Below the pieces are notes generated by a model. The model was not told the origin of the DNA and made no database searches. It worked only from the letters and a program-made list of their open reading frames with translations. From Bog-756 sp052326605 (GTDB lineage: Bacteria; Actinomycetota; Acidimicrobiia; Acidimicrobiales; RAAP-2), in contig JBKQMB010000095.1 in the NCBI GenBank assembly GCA_052326605.1, forward strand, positions 1-64,000: DNA of 64,000 nucleotides, in the 5' to 3' direction. Both the position numbers and the translations under genes were made by a program. Below, in pieces: positions 27,388-35,933 of this stretch. How positions within the stretch are numbered: the first letter of the stretch is position 1; each line of letters starts with the position of its first letter.

Positions 27388-28322
27388 TAGAAGTAACCCT
27401 CTCGCTTCCGGTCCTCCATGGCCGCCTCGCTCACCCGGTCATCCGCCCGGGTGGCACCGCGCTCGGTCAGACGCGATGCCGCCACTTCGATGACGATCTC
27501 CACAGCCGAGGCCGCATCCGACTCCACCGCGCCGGTGCAGGTCATGTCGCCCACCGTCCGGTAGCGCACCGTGGCCTCGAACAGCTCCTCGTCCTCGCGA
27601 GGGGCCACGTGGGGGCCGACGGCAAGCAGCATGCCGTCACGGCGGAACACGCGGCGGCGGTGGGAGTAGTAGATCGACGGCAGTTCGATCTGCTCGTCGA
27701 CCACGTACTGCCAGATGTCCAGCTCGGTCCAGTCCGACAGAGGGAACACCCGGATATGCTCGCCGGCCCGATGTCGCCCGTTGAACAAGGACCAGAGCTC
27801 GGGCCGCTGGTTCTTCGGGTCCCACTGCCCGAACTCGTCCCTGAAGGAGAACACGCGCTCCTTGGCCCTGGCCTTCTCCTCGTCCCTCCGGGCGCCCCCG
27901 AAGACCGCATCGAATCGATACTCGTTGATGGCGTCCAGGAGCGTGCGGGTCTGTAGCCGATTGCGCGACGGATGCAGCCCTGCTTCTTCGGCAACCCGCC
28001 CTGCGTCGATCGAATCCTGTACCGAGGCCACCACGAGCGTGGCACCGACCTCGGCAACGCACCCATCTCGGAACTCCAAGACCTCGGGGAAGTTGTGCCC
28101 CGTGTCGATGTGCATCACCGGGAACGGGATCCTCCCGGGCCAAAAGGCCTTCTGGGCCAGTCGGAGCATGACCACCGAGTCCTTCCCCCCGGAGAAAAGG
28201 AGAACCGGGCGCTCGAACTCGGCGGCCACCTCGCGAATGATGTGGATCGACTGCGCTTCGATGTTCTGAAGCTGGGACAGCTGATACTGCCCCGACCCGG
28301 CGACGCCCCTACCCCGATCCAT
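27387..28322 (-). CDS. cysD: sulfate adenylyltransferase subunit 2
   Basis: 311 residues, near the usual 300. It is the catalytic ATP-sulfurylase subunit that joins sulfate to AMP. The PP-loop is LFSGGKDSVVM near residue 43, then HIDTGHNFPEVLEFRD, FGGARRDEEKARAKER, WDPKNQRPELW and FPLSDWTELDIWQY, all diagnostic for CysD. First gene of the cysDNC operon, transcribed away from the GNAT gene at 28440, so both promoters lie in the 117 bases between. No sulfate-reduction genes (cysH, cysI) are next to it, which together with many sulfotransferases suggests PAPS is made here for sulfation, not for cysteine synthesis. Confidence 0.95.
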   Translation of the reverse strand: MDRGRGVAGSGQYQLSQLQNIEAQSIHIIREVAAEFERPVLLFSGGKDSVVMLRLAQKAFWPGRIPFPVMHIDTGHNFPEVLEFRDGCVAEVGATLVVASVQDSIDAGRVAEEAGLHPSRNRLQTRTLLDAINEYRFDAVFGGARRDEEKARAKERVFSFRDEFGQWDPKNQRPELWSLFNGRHRAGEHIRVFPLSDWTELDIWQYVVDEQIELPSIYYSHRRRVFRRDGMLLAVGPHVAPREDEELFEATVRYRTVGDMTCTGAVESDAASAVEIVIEVAASRLTERGATRADDRVSEAAMEDRKREGYF

Positions 28323-28439
28323 GAGCTACCAATCTAGTCCATGGCCCACCTGAGAGGAACAGGTCGTAGACTCGATCCGACGTGTGGCGATGGGCCGCGC
28401 ATGATCGGAGCCTGCCAGGTGGGGCCGGGGGAGACGACG

Positions 28440-29168
28440 ATGGGGCCGAACGGGAAAGGACGCCCGACGCCACGGATTGCTGGTCCTACGGACAAAGCCC
28501 CTGGTCGGGAACAGCCCGCACCGGGAGCACCGGTGGAACCCCCTCCCATCACCGTGCGCCCCGCAACCGATGCCGACGCGATGGCTGCCGCCGCCCTGCA
28601 CGGCGGTCAGATCTCCCAGGGCTTTCTCTCCCTCCTCGGCCCCGAATTCCTGCGCCTGCTCTACCGGCGAATCAACCGGTCCCCTGACTCGATTCTGCTC
28701 ATCGCCGACAGCGAGGGGGCCACCGCAGGGTTCATCGCCGGCTCGACGGACGTGGCCGGCCTGTATCGAAGTTTTCTCTGGCACGACGGGATTCGGGCTG
28801 TCCTCGCGGCGGCGGGGCCTCTCGTCTCGGGTTGGCGTCACGTGGTGGAGACCCTGGGCCACGGCTCCTCGATTGGGGTCGGGGTCGGTCGTGGGGCCGA
28901 GGTCCTCGCCGTGGCCGTCGACCCGGCTTGGCAGGGCCGCGGAGTGGGCCGGCTGCTGCTGGTCTCACTGCTCGACGAGTTCAGATCCCGGGGAGGCGAT
29001 GCTGCCCACGTTGTGGTGGGGGCGGACAACGATGCAGCCATCGCCCTGTACGAGCGGGTCGGGTTCGTAGCCCAGGAGCACTTCGAATTGCACGTCGGCA
29101 CCGATTCCTTGCTCATGCAGTGGGAGCATCGAAGTGATCCTGCCGGTGCCGATGCAGGCCCTCAGTGA
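28440..29168 (+). CDS. GNAT-family N-acetyltransferase
   Basis: 242 residues from ATG at 28440, with GGGGGAG 7 bases upstream. After about 35 disordered residues the fold begins at ITVRPATDADA; the acetyl-CoA loop is AVDPAWQGRGVGRLLL, and NDAAIALYERVGF completes the domain. Its stop overlaps the GTG of the WecA/MraY-like gene, which in turn overlaps a sugar aminotransferase, so the natural substrate is probably the amino-sugar made by that aminotransferase (as WecD acts after WecE). That pairing is inferred from position. Confidence 0.85.
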   Translation: MGPNGKGRPTPRIAGPTDKAPGREQPAPGAPVEPPPITVRPATDADAMAAAALHGGQISQGFLSLLGPEFLRLLYRRINRSPDSILLIADSEGATAGFIAGSTDVAGLYRSFLWHDGIRAVLAAAGPLVSGWRHVVETLGHGSSIGVGVGRGAEVLAVAVDPAWQGRGVGRLLLVSLLDEFRSRGGDAAHVVVGADNDAAIALYERVGFVAQEHFELHVGTDSLLMQWEHRSDPAGADAGPQ

Positions 29169-30127
29169 CCGGGCCGGTCATCGCCGCCATCGCCCTGGTG
29201 GTGGCTCTGGGCGTGACTCCACTGGTGATCATGGTGGCGAATGGGACGGAGATCGTGGATCGCCCCGGAGAGCTCAAACCCCAGGCGCACGCAGTCCCCT
29301 ACCTAGGCGGAGTCGCCGTGTTCGCCGGGTTGGCCGTCGGGGCGGCAGCGGGAAGACCGGTGGTTCTTGTCCCACTGACTGCCTCACTTTGCCTCGGGGT
29401 GGCCGACGACCGATGGGACCTCCCCCCGCTCTGGCGCCTGGTCGGTCAGTTGGCCGTCGGTGCAGTGGTAGTCATCACTTGTCCTGTCCACCTGCCGGGA
29501 ATAGCAGCGTCCCTGTTGATCGTGGTCGTCGCCGTGCTGCTGATCAACGGGGTGAACCTCATCGACGGGCTTGACGGCCTGGCTTCTGGCGTCGTCGCCG
29601 TAGCGGCCGCAGGGTTTGCCGTCATCCTCCACGGAGCCGGCCGGCAGCTTGCCATCGCGCTGGCAGCCGCCCTGGTGGGCTTCCTCGTCTACAACCGCCC
29701 GCCCGCCCGTGTCTACCTGGGAGACGGCGGCTCGTACCTGCTGGGAACCGCACTCACGGTGCTTCTGGTCGAAGCGTGGGGTCCGGGCATCGCTGTCCAG
29801 TCGGGAACGGCCGCACTGGCGCTGGTGGCGCTGCCCGTGGCCGAAGTGGCATTCGCGGTGGTCCGCAGGCTCCGTGGCCGCCGCTCGCTCATGACCGGGG
29901 ACCGCGGCCACCCCTACGATCGACTGGTGGCCCGGGGGTGGCCTCGTGCGGCAGCCAGCCTCTCCTACATCGGCATGGAGGCAGTACTGTCCGGCGGTGC
30001 ACTGGTCGCTGCCCATCTCGAGTCACTGACCGCCGCCATCGTGGTCGATACTGCCGGAGCGGCACTGCTCATCGCCTCGGCCGGCGCCTCCGGTGCCCTC
30101 ACCCCCGATACAGAGGCACGGGCATGA
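29165..30127 (+). CDS. WecA/MraY-type polyprenyl-phosphate sugar-1-phosphate transferase
   Basis: 320 residues, about ten membrane helices. Family motifs in order: DRPGELKPQAHAVPYLGG, the VADDRWDLPP acidic pair for Mg, NLIDGLDGLASG, YLGDGGSYLLG, and a C-terminal GDRGHPYDRL near residue 245 in place of the usual HxHH sequence. It transfers a sugar-1-phosphate (HexNAc-type in this family) to undecaprenyl/decaprenyl phosphate on the inner face, the first step in building a lipid-linked glycan. GTG at 29165 overlaps the GNAT stop. Likely the priming enzyme of the locus, or of the sub-glycan containing the amino sugar made next door. Confidence 0.9.
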   Translation: MTGPVIAAIALVVALGVTPLVIMVANGTEIVDRPGELKPQAHAVPYLGGVAVFAGLAVGAAAGRPVVLVPLTASLCLGVADDRWDLPPLWRLVGQLAVGAVVVITCPVHLPGIAASLLIVVVAVLLINGVNLIDGLDGLASGVVAVAAAGFAVILHGAGRQLAIALAAALVGFLVYNRPPARVYLGDGGSYLLGTALTVLLVEAWGPGIAVQSGTAALALVALPVAEVAFAVVRRLRGRRSLMTGDRGHPYDRLVARGWPRAAASLSYIGMEAVLSGGALVAAHLESLTAAIVVDTAGAALLIASAGASGALTPDTEARA

Positions 30128-31248
30128 GCAGGATCTACCTCTCCCCGCCCGAAGTCGGTGCCGAGGAGCGGCGGATGCTGCTGGAGGCATTCGACTCCAA
30201 CTGGATCGCCCCGGTCGGCCCCGACATCGACGCCTTCGAACAGGAGCTCGCCGAGCGTGCCGGAGTCGATCACGCCGTTGCCCTGTCCAGCGGCACTGCC
30301 GCACTCCACCTCGGGCTGCTTCTGGTCGGGGTCGGGCCCGGCGACGAAGTGCTCGTCCCCTCGTTCACCTTCGTGGCCACCGCGGCAGCGGCCACCTACG
30401 TGGGTGCCAAACCGGTCTTCGTCGACTGCTCCGCGTCCAACTGGACCATCGACCCGGGGCTGGTCGCCGAAGAACTGGCCACCCGGGCCCGTCGGGGGCA
30501 ACTCCCCGCCGCGGTGGTCACCGTAGACCTCTACGGGCAGACGGCGGACTACGACGCCCTGACCGCCTTGTGCAAGGAGTACGAGATCCCCTTGATCGAA
30601 GACGCCGCCGAGGCAGTGGGGGCGACCTATCGGGGACGACCGGCCGGGTCATTCGGCACCGTGGGAGTCTTCTCCTTCAATGGCAACAAGATCATCACCA
30701 CCAGCGGTGGCGGCATGCTGGTGTCCGACTCCGCCGTGCTGATCGATCGCGCCCGGCACCTGGCCACACAGGCACGCGATCCGGCTCCCCACTACGAGCA
30801 CTCCGAACTCGGCTACAACTATCGACTCAGCAACCTGTTGGCGGCACTGGGGCGGGCCCAGCTCCGCGGGCTCGACAGCCGTATCGAGCGCCGGAGGCGG
30901 ATCAACGAGGCCTACCGGGCCGCGCTGGGCCACCTGCCCGGTATCCGGTTCATGCCGGTGGCCGAATACGGAGAGCCCAACTGGTGGCTCACCTGCATCC
31001 TGGTGGACCCGGCCCGCTTCGGTGCCGATCGTGAGCAGATCCGGCTGGCCCTCGAGTCGGTGGACGTCGAATCGCGGCCGACATGGAAGCCGCTCCATCT
31101 CCAGCCTGTGTTCGATGGCGTGCCGACGGTGGGAGGAGCAGCGTGCGCGTACATCTTCGAACACGGGCTGTGCCTGCCGACGGGCTCGGCCCTGTCGGAG
31201 GAGGACCTGGCACGTGTCGTCGGGACGATCCGGACGTTTTCCCACTGA
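30124..31248 (+). CDS. DegT/DnrJ/EryC1/StrS-family sugar aminotransferase
   Basis: 374 residues. PLP-dependent transamination of a keto-sugar nucleotide. ATG at 30124 overlaps the previous TGA; the family start IYLSPPEV follows at once. LSSGTAALHL is the cofactor phosphate loop, LIEDAAEAVGA holds the Asp that pairs with the pyridine nitrogen, and FNGNKIITTSGGG carries the PLP lysine (residue 189). Closest in pattern to PglE/PerA-type 4-aminotransferases acting on UDP- or GDP-4-keto-6-deoxy sugars. Third gene of an acetyltransferase, phosphosugar transferase, aminotransferase operon. Confidence 0.92.
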   Translation: MSRIYLSPPEVGAEERRMLLEAFDSNWIAPVGPDIDAFEQELAERAGVDHAVALSSGTAALHLGLLLVGVGPGDEVLVPSFTFVATAAAATYVGAKPVFVDCSASNWTIDPGLVAEELATRARRGQLPAAVVTVDLYGQTADYDALTALCKEYEIPLIEDAAEAVGATYRGRPAGSFGTVGVFSFNGNKIITTSGGGMLVSDSAVLIDRARHLATQARDPAPHYEHSELGYNYRLSNLLAALGRAQLRGLDSRIERRRRINEAYRAALGHLPGIRFMPVAEYGEPNWWLTCILVDPARFGADREQIRLALESVDVESRPTWKPLHLQPVFDGVPTVGGAACAYIFEHGLCLPTGSALSEEDLARVVGTIRTFSH

Positions 31249-31280
31249 CTGGGACCGAGTTCCGCTCACCACCCAGGCCT

Positions 31281-32045
31281 TTACTCGTGGGCTACCCAGT
31301 TCCATCGCGTACCGGTGGCCAGCTCGTCCTTGAACTGTGCCAATCCAAGAGGCCCGTTTCCATCCATGTCGAACAGTCGGAGACCCAGGTCCTCGCAGAG
31401 CAACCGGTGCATGGCATCGTCCGAAATGCCGAACAGTTCGCCCGATCCGCATCCGTGCTCGAACGCTATGACGGGTCTGGCACGCCGAAATGTGTCCAGG
31501 GCACCCGCCATGACGAGCCCTTCGGCTCCCTCGACGTCGATCTTGACAAAGGTCGGTAACCATCCGTCGGGTACGTGGTCGTCGAGGCGTTCGGTGATGA
31601 CCGAGATCTTCTCGGTGCTCACGCGTTTCGGATAGGTGCGCTCCTTCAGCCCGCTGTAGGCGGGTGCATCCACGACATGGACGAAGCTGCTCTGACCTGC
31701 CTCACAGGACAGCGCCCGTTGCCGCACGTCCATCTCCGGAAACTGCTGGCTCAGTTGCGAGCAGAGGAACGGGAGTGGCTCATAGGCGATGTGGTGGCCG
31801 GCGGGGGCCAGACGGCGGAACTCCCTCAGGAACAGCCCTTTGTGGGCACCGACATCGAGACAGTTCGAATCAGATCGCAGTACGAAACTCAAGAGGAGTT
31901 TGAGATGCCTTTCATCGAGGTGATTGCGGCGATGGACCGAGTTGGCCCGGGTCCCGGTCAGGACGTCGACCAGCTCGTCCCGACCTCGCGCCAACCCTCG
32001 GCGGATGCCCAACGAGTCGGCCATCTCCAACAGCTCGCGGCGCAT
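31281..32045 (-). CDS. FkbM-family SAM methyltransferase
   Basis: 254 residues from ATG at 32045. The SAM site is CLDVGAHKGLFLREF, with AYEPLP as strand 2, and the FkbM hallmark VKIDVEGAEGLVM follows. FkbM enzymes methylate hydroxyls of sugars and macrolides and occur often in surface-glycan clusters. It is transcribed opposite to the WbsX fusion (118 bases between starts) and converges on the aminotransferase. A longer frame upstream has no family support. Confidence 0.85.
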   Translation of the reverse strand: MRRELLEMADSLGIRRGLARGRDELVDVLTGTRANSVHRRNHLDERHLKLLLSFVLRSDSNCLDVGAHKGLFLREFRRLAPAGHHIAYEPLPFLCSQLSQQFPEMDVRQRALSCEAGQSSFVHVVDAPAYSGLKERTYPKRVSTEKISVITERLDDHVPDGWLPTFVKIDVEGAEGLVMAGALDTFRRARPVIAFEHGCGSGELFGISDDAMHRLLCEDLGLRLFDMDGNGPLGLAQFKDELATGTRWNWVAHE

Positions 32046-32162
32046 GGTTCCAGCATGGCATCGAAAGCGAGCCAGCTCACAACCTGCTCGACCACCCGCC
32101 AGGAGGGACTTTCGGCTCCCGGTTCCTCGATCCGCTTCTGAAGCCGTCACCTATTCGGTCAT

Positions 32163-34292
32163 ATGATTGCAGGCATGGCGTCGACGAGGGGCATTTCCGG
32201 CACGGGGCAAGCGACACCGAGGGCCCTCGCGTTCTACCTCCCGCAGTTCCACCCCATTCCGGAGAACGACGAGTGGTGGGGCGAGGGATTCACCGAGTGG
32301 ACCAACGTCACGAGGGCCCGCCCGCTCTTCCCGGGCCATTACCAGCCCCATGTCCCCGGGGAGCTCGGCTACTACGACCTGCGCGTCCCCGAGGTCCGCG
32401 AGGCCCAGGCCGCGCTGGCTGCCGCTCACGGCATCTCAGGCTTCGTCTACTACCACTACTGGTTCCACGGGAAGCAGCTCCTCCAGCGGCCGTTCGACGA
32501 GGTGCTGGCATCCGGATCCCCCGACTTCCCCTTCGCCCTGTGCTGGGCCAACGAGGAGTGGACCCGGAACTGGGACGCCAAGACCGGCCAGGTCCTGATG
32601 GCCCAGGAGTTCAGCGACGACGACGACTTGGCTCACATCCGGTGGCTGGCCACCGCGTTCGCCGACGACCGGTACATCAAGATCGACGGCCGGCCCTTGA
32701 TGTTGATCTACCGGCCGGGACAGCTTCCGAACCCGAAGCGAACTGCCGAGATCTGGCGCGCCGAAGCACAACGACTCGGCTTCCCCGACCTCTATCTCTG
32801 CTGGGTCGAGAGTCACGGTCGACCTCCCGGTGGGCCGGAAGCCTTCGGACTGGATGCCACTGTTGGATTCATGCCCATGACGGGAGAGCGGATCTTTGCT
32901 CCGCTGGAGGCCGTTCGCAGCCACCGCCTGATCGACTACAAGACGGCCTACGAGGCTGAACTTGAAAGGCTGCCGGCGCCTTGGAAGCGCTTCCCGTCGG
33001 TGATGGTCGGCTGGGACAACACCGCGCGCCGCCAGCTGGGCGCCACGATCTTCGCGGGTGCCACTCCCGAGGCCTACGAACGATGGCTGCGCAAGTCCGT
33101 CGACTCCGTCGCGGGTGTGCGTGATGCGGAGAACTTCCTGTTCATCCTGGCATGGAACGAATGGGCAGAGGGCAACCACCTCGAACCCGACCTGCATCAC
33201 GGGAGGGCCTTCCTGGAGGCAACGCGGGCCGTCCTGTTGAACGCTCCGGAATCACTCACCAACCAACGCGGTGAGCTCCGCCCGCCCGAGCGCACTGGCC
33301 GCACCGGCAGTTCGTCGGAAAAGACCTACGACTACGTCTACCCCTTCGAGCACGAGAGTGCAGTGGCCAATGCCGCGGAACTGGTCCGAAGCCTTTCTCT
33401 CGGCAACGAGGCCACGGTCGTCGATCTGGGCGCGGGGACCGCAGTTGTAAGTCACGCACTTCGTGACGCCAACATCATCTATCACGCCCTCGAGGTCCAT
33501 CCGGTAGCTGTGGACCTGATGCTCCAGGCTGGCATCAATGCCACCCAATGCGACCTTGCCGATACCGACGCGGTTCTGTCCGTGCTCGATGACATCGGCG
33601 ACGTCCGCGCCTTGATGCTGTTGGACGTCATCGAGCATCTCCTCCAGCCTCAGCAGTTGGTCGCCGCCCTATCGGCGTGGTCGCTGAAGCACGACGAACC
33701 GACATTGGTGGTGTCGGTACCCAACGCGACCCACTTCGATCTGGGCCTGCGCCTGCTTTGCGGCCGGTGGGTATCCAAGGACACCGGGCTGCTTGACAGC
33801 ACCCACCTCCGCTTCTTTTCGGAGCAGACGCTTCAACGCATGTTCGAGCGGTGTGGTTGGCAGGTGGTCGCCCGCAACGATTTCAGCACCCTCCGCACCG
33901 ATCAATACGATGCGGAGCTCAATGATGCACTTCCCGCCGAAATGCTCGGCGCCCTGCATGTGCTCTCCGAGTCCTACAACCCGAGCGCTGCCGTCCAACA
34001 GTTCATCTGGGCCCTCAAACCCTTCCCGGTCTCCAACCCTCCGATCAGCTACCTCGAGGCCGTCGGCGCGGCTGAGGGACCCGTGGAGGCGGAGCCAGAG
34101 GGAAACGAAGGCCAGGCGGTACGCACCTATTTGGTGTCCGCCGGGCTGATCGCCAGCGAGACCAACCGCCGCGCCGCCAAGCACCTTCGGTTCGGGCTGT
34201 TGCCGCGCTGGAAACGAGCGTTGTTCAAGAGGGTAAATCGGTCACCTCGTTCGGCTGCGGCGTACAAGAAGCTCCGGGCTCTGCTGCCTTGA
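32163..34292 (+). CDS. WbsX-like GH99-type protein fused to a SAM methyltransferase
   Basis: 709 residues; ATG at 32175 is an alternative start. Residues about 20-360 match WbsX proteins (GH99-like TIM barrel): AFYLPQFHPIPEND, GFTEWTNVTRA, FVYYHYWFHG, LCWANEEWTR, and near the end AWNEWAEGNHLEPD. The single-domain relative at 55380 has the same motifs. After a linker, residues about 390-600 form a methyltransferase: VVDLGAGTAVVSHAL (SAM loop), MLLDVIEHL, and STHLRFFSE, as in glycan methyltransferases. WbsX proteins are glycosyltransferase-associated by genome context; their reaction is not firmly established. The fusion suggests a sugar is processed and methylated by one protein. Confidence 0.85.
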   Translation: MIAGMASTRGISGTGQATPRALAFYLPQFHPIPENDEWWGEGFTEWTNVTRARPLFPGHYQPHVPGELGYYDLRVPEVREAQAALAAAHGISGFVYYHYWFHGKQLLQRPFDEVLASGSPDFPFALCWANEEWTRNWDAKTGQVLMAQEFSDDDDLAHIRWLATAFADDRYIKIDGRPLMLIYRPGQLPNPKRTAEIWRAEAQRLGFPDLYLCWVESHGRPPGGPEAFGLDATVGFMPMTGERIFAPLEAVRSHRLIDYKTAYEAELERLPAPWKRFPSVMVGWDNTARRQLGATIFAGATPEAYERWLRKSVDSVAGVRDAENFLFILAWNEWAEGNHLEPDLHHGRAFLEATRAVLLNAPESLTNQRGELRPPERTGRTGSSSEKTYDYVYPFEHESAVANAAELVRSLSLGNEATVVDLGAGTAVVSHALRDANIIYHALEVHPVAVDLMLQAGINATQCDLADTDAVLSVLDDIGDVRALMLLDVIEHLLQPQQLVAALSAWSLKHDEPTLVVSVPNATHFDLGLRLLCGRWVSKDTGLLDSTHLRFFSEQTLQRMFERCGWQVVARNDFSTLRTDQYDAELNDALPAEMLGALHVLSESYNPSAAVQQFIWALKPFPVSNPPISYLEAVGAAEGPVEAEPEGNEGQAVRTYLVSAGLIASETNRRAAKHLRFGLLPRWKRALFKRVNRSPRSAAAYKKLRALLP

Positions 34293-34299
34293 GGCACCC

Positions 34300-35331
34300 G
34301 TGACTGACCCTCTTGCGGGACCCTGGGTGCTCGTAGTCGGAATGCATCGAAGTGGCACCTCGGCCGTGGCCGGGGCCTTGGTCGCTCTCGGGCTGAACTC
34401 CTCTCGCCTCGACGACAGGATGGATTGGCCCGAAAGTAACCCGGAACACTGGGAGAGCCTGTCCCTCGGCCTTCACAACGAAGACCTCCTGGTCCGGTTC
34501 GATGGTGAATGGGACGCGCCTCCCGAATTGCCTGACGGATGGGAGCTCAGCCCCGAGATCCGTGATGTCCCCGATCCTGTGGGCGTGCTCGTGGACGCCT
34601 ACCCCGAAGCAGGGCCATCGGTGTGGAAGGACCCGCGCCTGTGCCTTCTCCTCCCGTACTGGCGGAACGTATTGCCAGCACCGATCGCCGCGGTGTTCGT
34701 GTGGCGCTCACCGCTGGCCGTGGCACAGTCACTGATGCGGAGGGACGAACTGCCCATCGCCGAGGGGCTGGCCCTCTGGGAGCGCTACAATCGATCCGCG
34801 ATCGAGGGTCTCGAGGGCGTGGACACCTACGTCATCGACTACGAGTCGTTGGTCGGCGACCCTGTCGTGTCCTCGAAAGAGCTGGCCACTTGGCTCCGTT
34901 CACTCTCCCAGTTCCGCGACAGCGCCGCCTCCTGGGATCCCGATCGTGCGGCGGCAGCGATCCTTGGCGACACGCACCACCCGCCGGGTTCCCCCCGCCA
35001 AGACGGCCGCCCACCGATACTGGCCGAACAGAAGGAGATCGTCGACTATCTTTCCGCACTGCGGGGGGGCCACCGTCCACTTGTCCCCAAGATTCCGGTG
35101 GCCGAGTCCCTGTGGACGAACTCCGTGCTGCGACTTCGCAGCAAGCTCAGTGCTCCGAACAGGGAGCTCGATGCAGCCAAGGATCTGTTGCGGATCACCC
35201 GCGTCCAATTGGAGAGCACGCAGGAGGGAATGGCCAACCTTCGTAGATCGACCAGCTGGCGGATCACCGGGCCGTTGCGTTCACTGACCTCTTCGGTCGA
35301 GAACCTCCGACGCCGTCAACCTGACCGGTGA
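34300..35331 (+). CDS. sulfotransferase-family protein with a C-terminal helical tail
   Basis: 343 residues, GTG start 7 bases after the fusion gene. The PAPS 5'-phosphosulfate loop is VVGMHRSGTSAVAG near residue 12 and the 3'-phosphate segment VFVWRSPLAVAQSL carries the Arg/Ser pair. SVWKDPRLCLLLPYW between them is common in the group of sulfotransferases next to WbsX-type genes. The last 50 residues form a probable coiled coil ending in STSWRITGPLR, a tail also seen at the end of many surface-glycan glycosyltransferases, so it may dock to a shared complex. Transfers sulfate from PAPS to a sugar hydroxyl, by family; acceptor unknown. Confidence 0.82.
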   Translation: MTDPLAGPWVLVVGMHRSGTSAVAGALVALGLNSSRLDDRMDWPESNPEHWESLSLGLHNEDLLVRFDGEWDAPPELPDGWELSPEIRDVPDPVGVLVDAYPEAGPSVWKDPRLCLLLPYWRNVLPAPIAAVFVWRSPLAVAQSLMRRDELPIAEGLALWERYNRSAIEGLEGVDTYVIDYESLVGDPVVSSKELATWLRSLSQFRDSAASWDPDRAAAAILGDTHHPPGSPRQDGRPPILAEQKEIVDYLSALRGGHRPLVPKIPVAESLWTNSVLRLRSKLSAPNRELDAAKDLLRITRVQLESTQEGMANLRRSTSWRITGPLRSLTSSVENLRRRQPDR

Positions 35332-35933
35332 GCCAGTCACCTTCAGTGGCGGGCGCGTTCCGAATGGAAGGGGCGATCGGTGGTGGTGATCCGAAGCCGG
35401 CTCGTGCGGCGATCGGAGTCCGCAATCCACGCCCACAAGAAGGAAGCCGCACCTGACCATCGTGCGATCGGGGTTTCGAGTGCCTCGAGCGCATCGGCCG
35501 ACGGCGAGAACCTGACCTTCTCTGGATCCGGCGGAGCGGCCCTCCGAGGCGTTCCCCGGCAGGCAGGACCGACGAGTCGATGACGCTTCGATCCGCCGGC
35601 CGATCGGCGTTTCTGATGCTTCCCGATCCCATCCAGAGGCGCGTGCTGCACCGAATGGGCCGGTTCCCGCCGATTGGCGATCCCAGTCCATCCCATAACA
35701 CGCGCCGGGGTCACCTCGCTGGGTACCCCGCAACGCTGGCTCGGGGATCGCATCTGGCACGGTGCTGAGGCGTGCAATACAGGCGGGCGCCTCTTCGAGC
35801 AGGAGGGCTATGAGTTACTGGAGCATTGGCAGGGCTTGTCGCGGCCCCGCTGGGTCCTGCGGTAGGGCGCCAGGAGGAAAGGCGAACCCCGTTAGGCTCT
35901 CGATTCCCAGGAACGGCATGATGGAGATCCTGT
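35332..35933. other. gap containing gene debris
   Basis: About 600 bases between a sulfotransferase and a GT4 gene. The only recognisable item is a sulfotransferase stub at 35580-35690. A plus-strand frame at 35674-35865 is open but not identified. A TAGGCT near 35892 may be a -10 element for the gene at 35934; its -35 is weak. Confidence 0.4.
35580..35690 (+). pseudogene. N-terminal stub of a sulfotransferase
   Basis: ATG 35580 opens about 37 residues that line up without gaps with the start of the intact sulfotransferase at 42096-42950: Met, Ser at position 5, Arg at 8, Ala-Phe at 10-11, Leu at 14, then VLHR, M/I, GRF. After FPPIGD the likeness stops, well before the PAPS-binding loop, and the frame terminates at 35768. 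So a further member of this family once lay here and was lost except for its first 37 codons. Confidence 0.6.

Noticed and set aside
35674..35865. Plus-strand frame as the C-terminal part of the sulfotransferase stub
   Set aside because: It is in another frame and I could not match it to any sulfotransferase segment.
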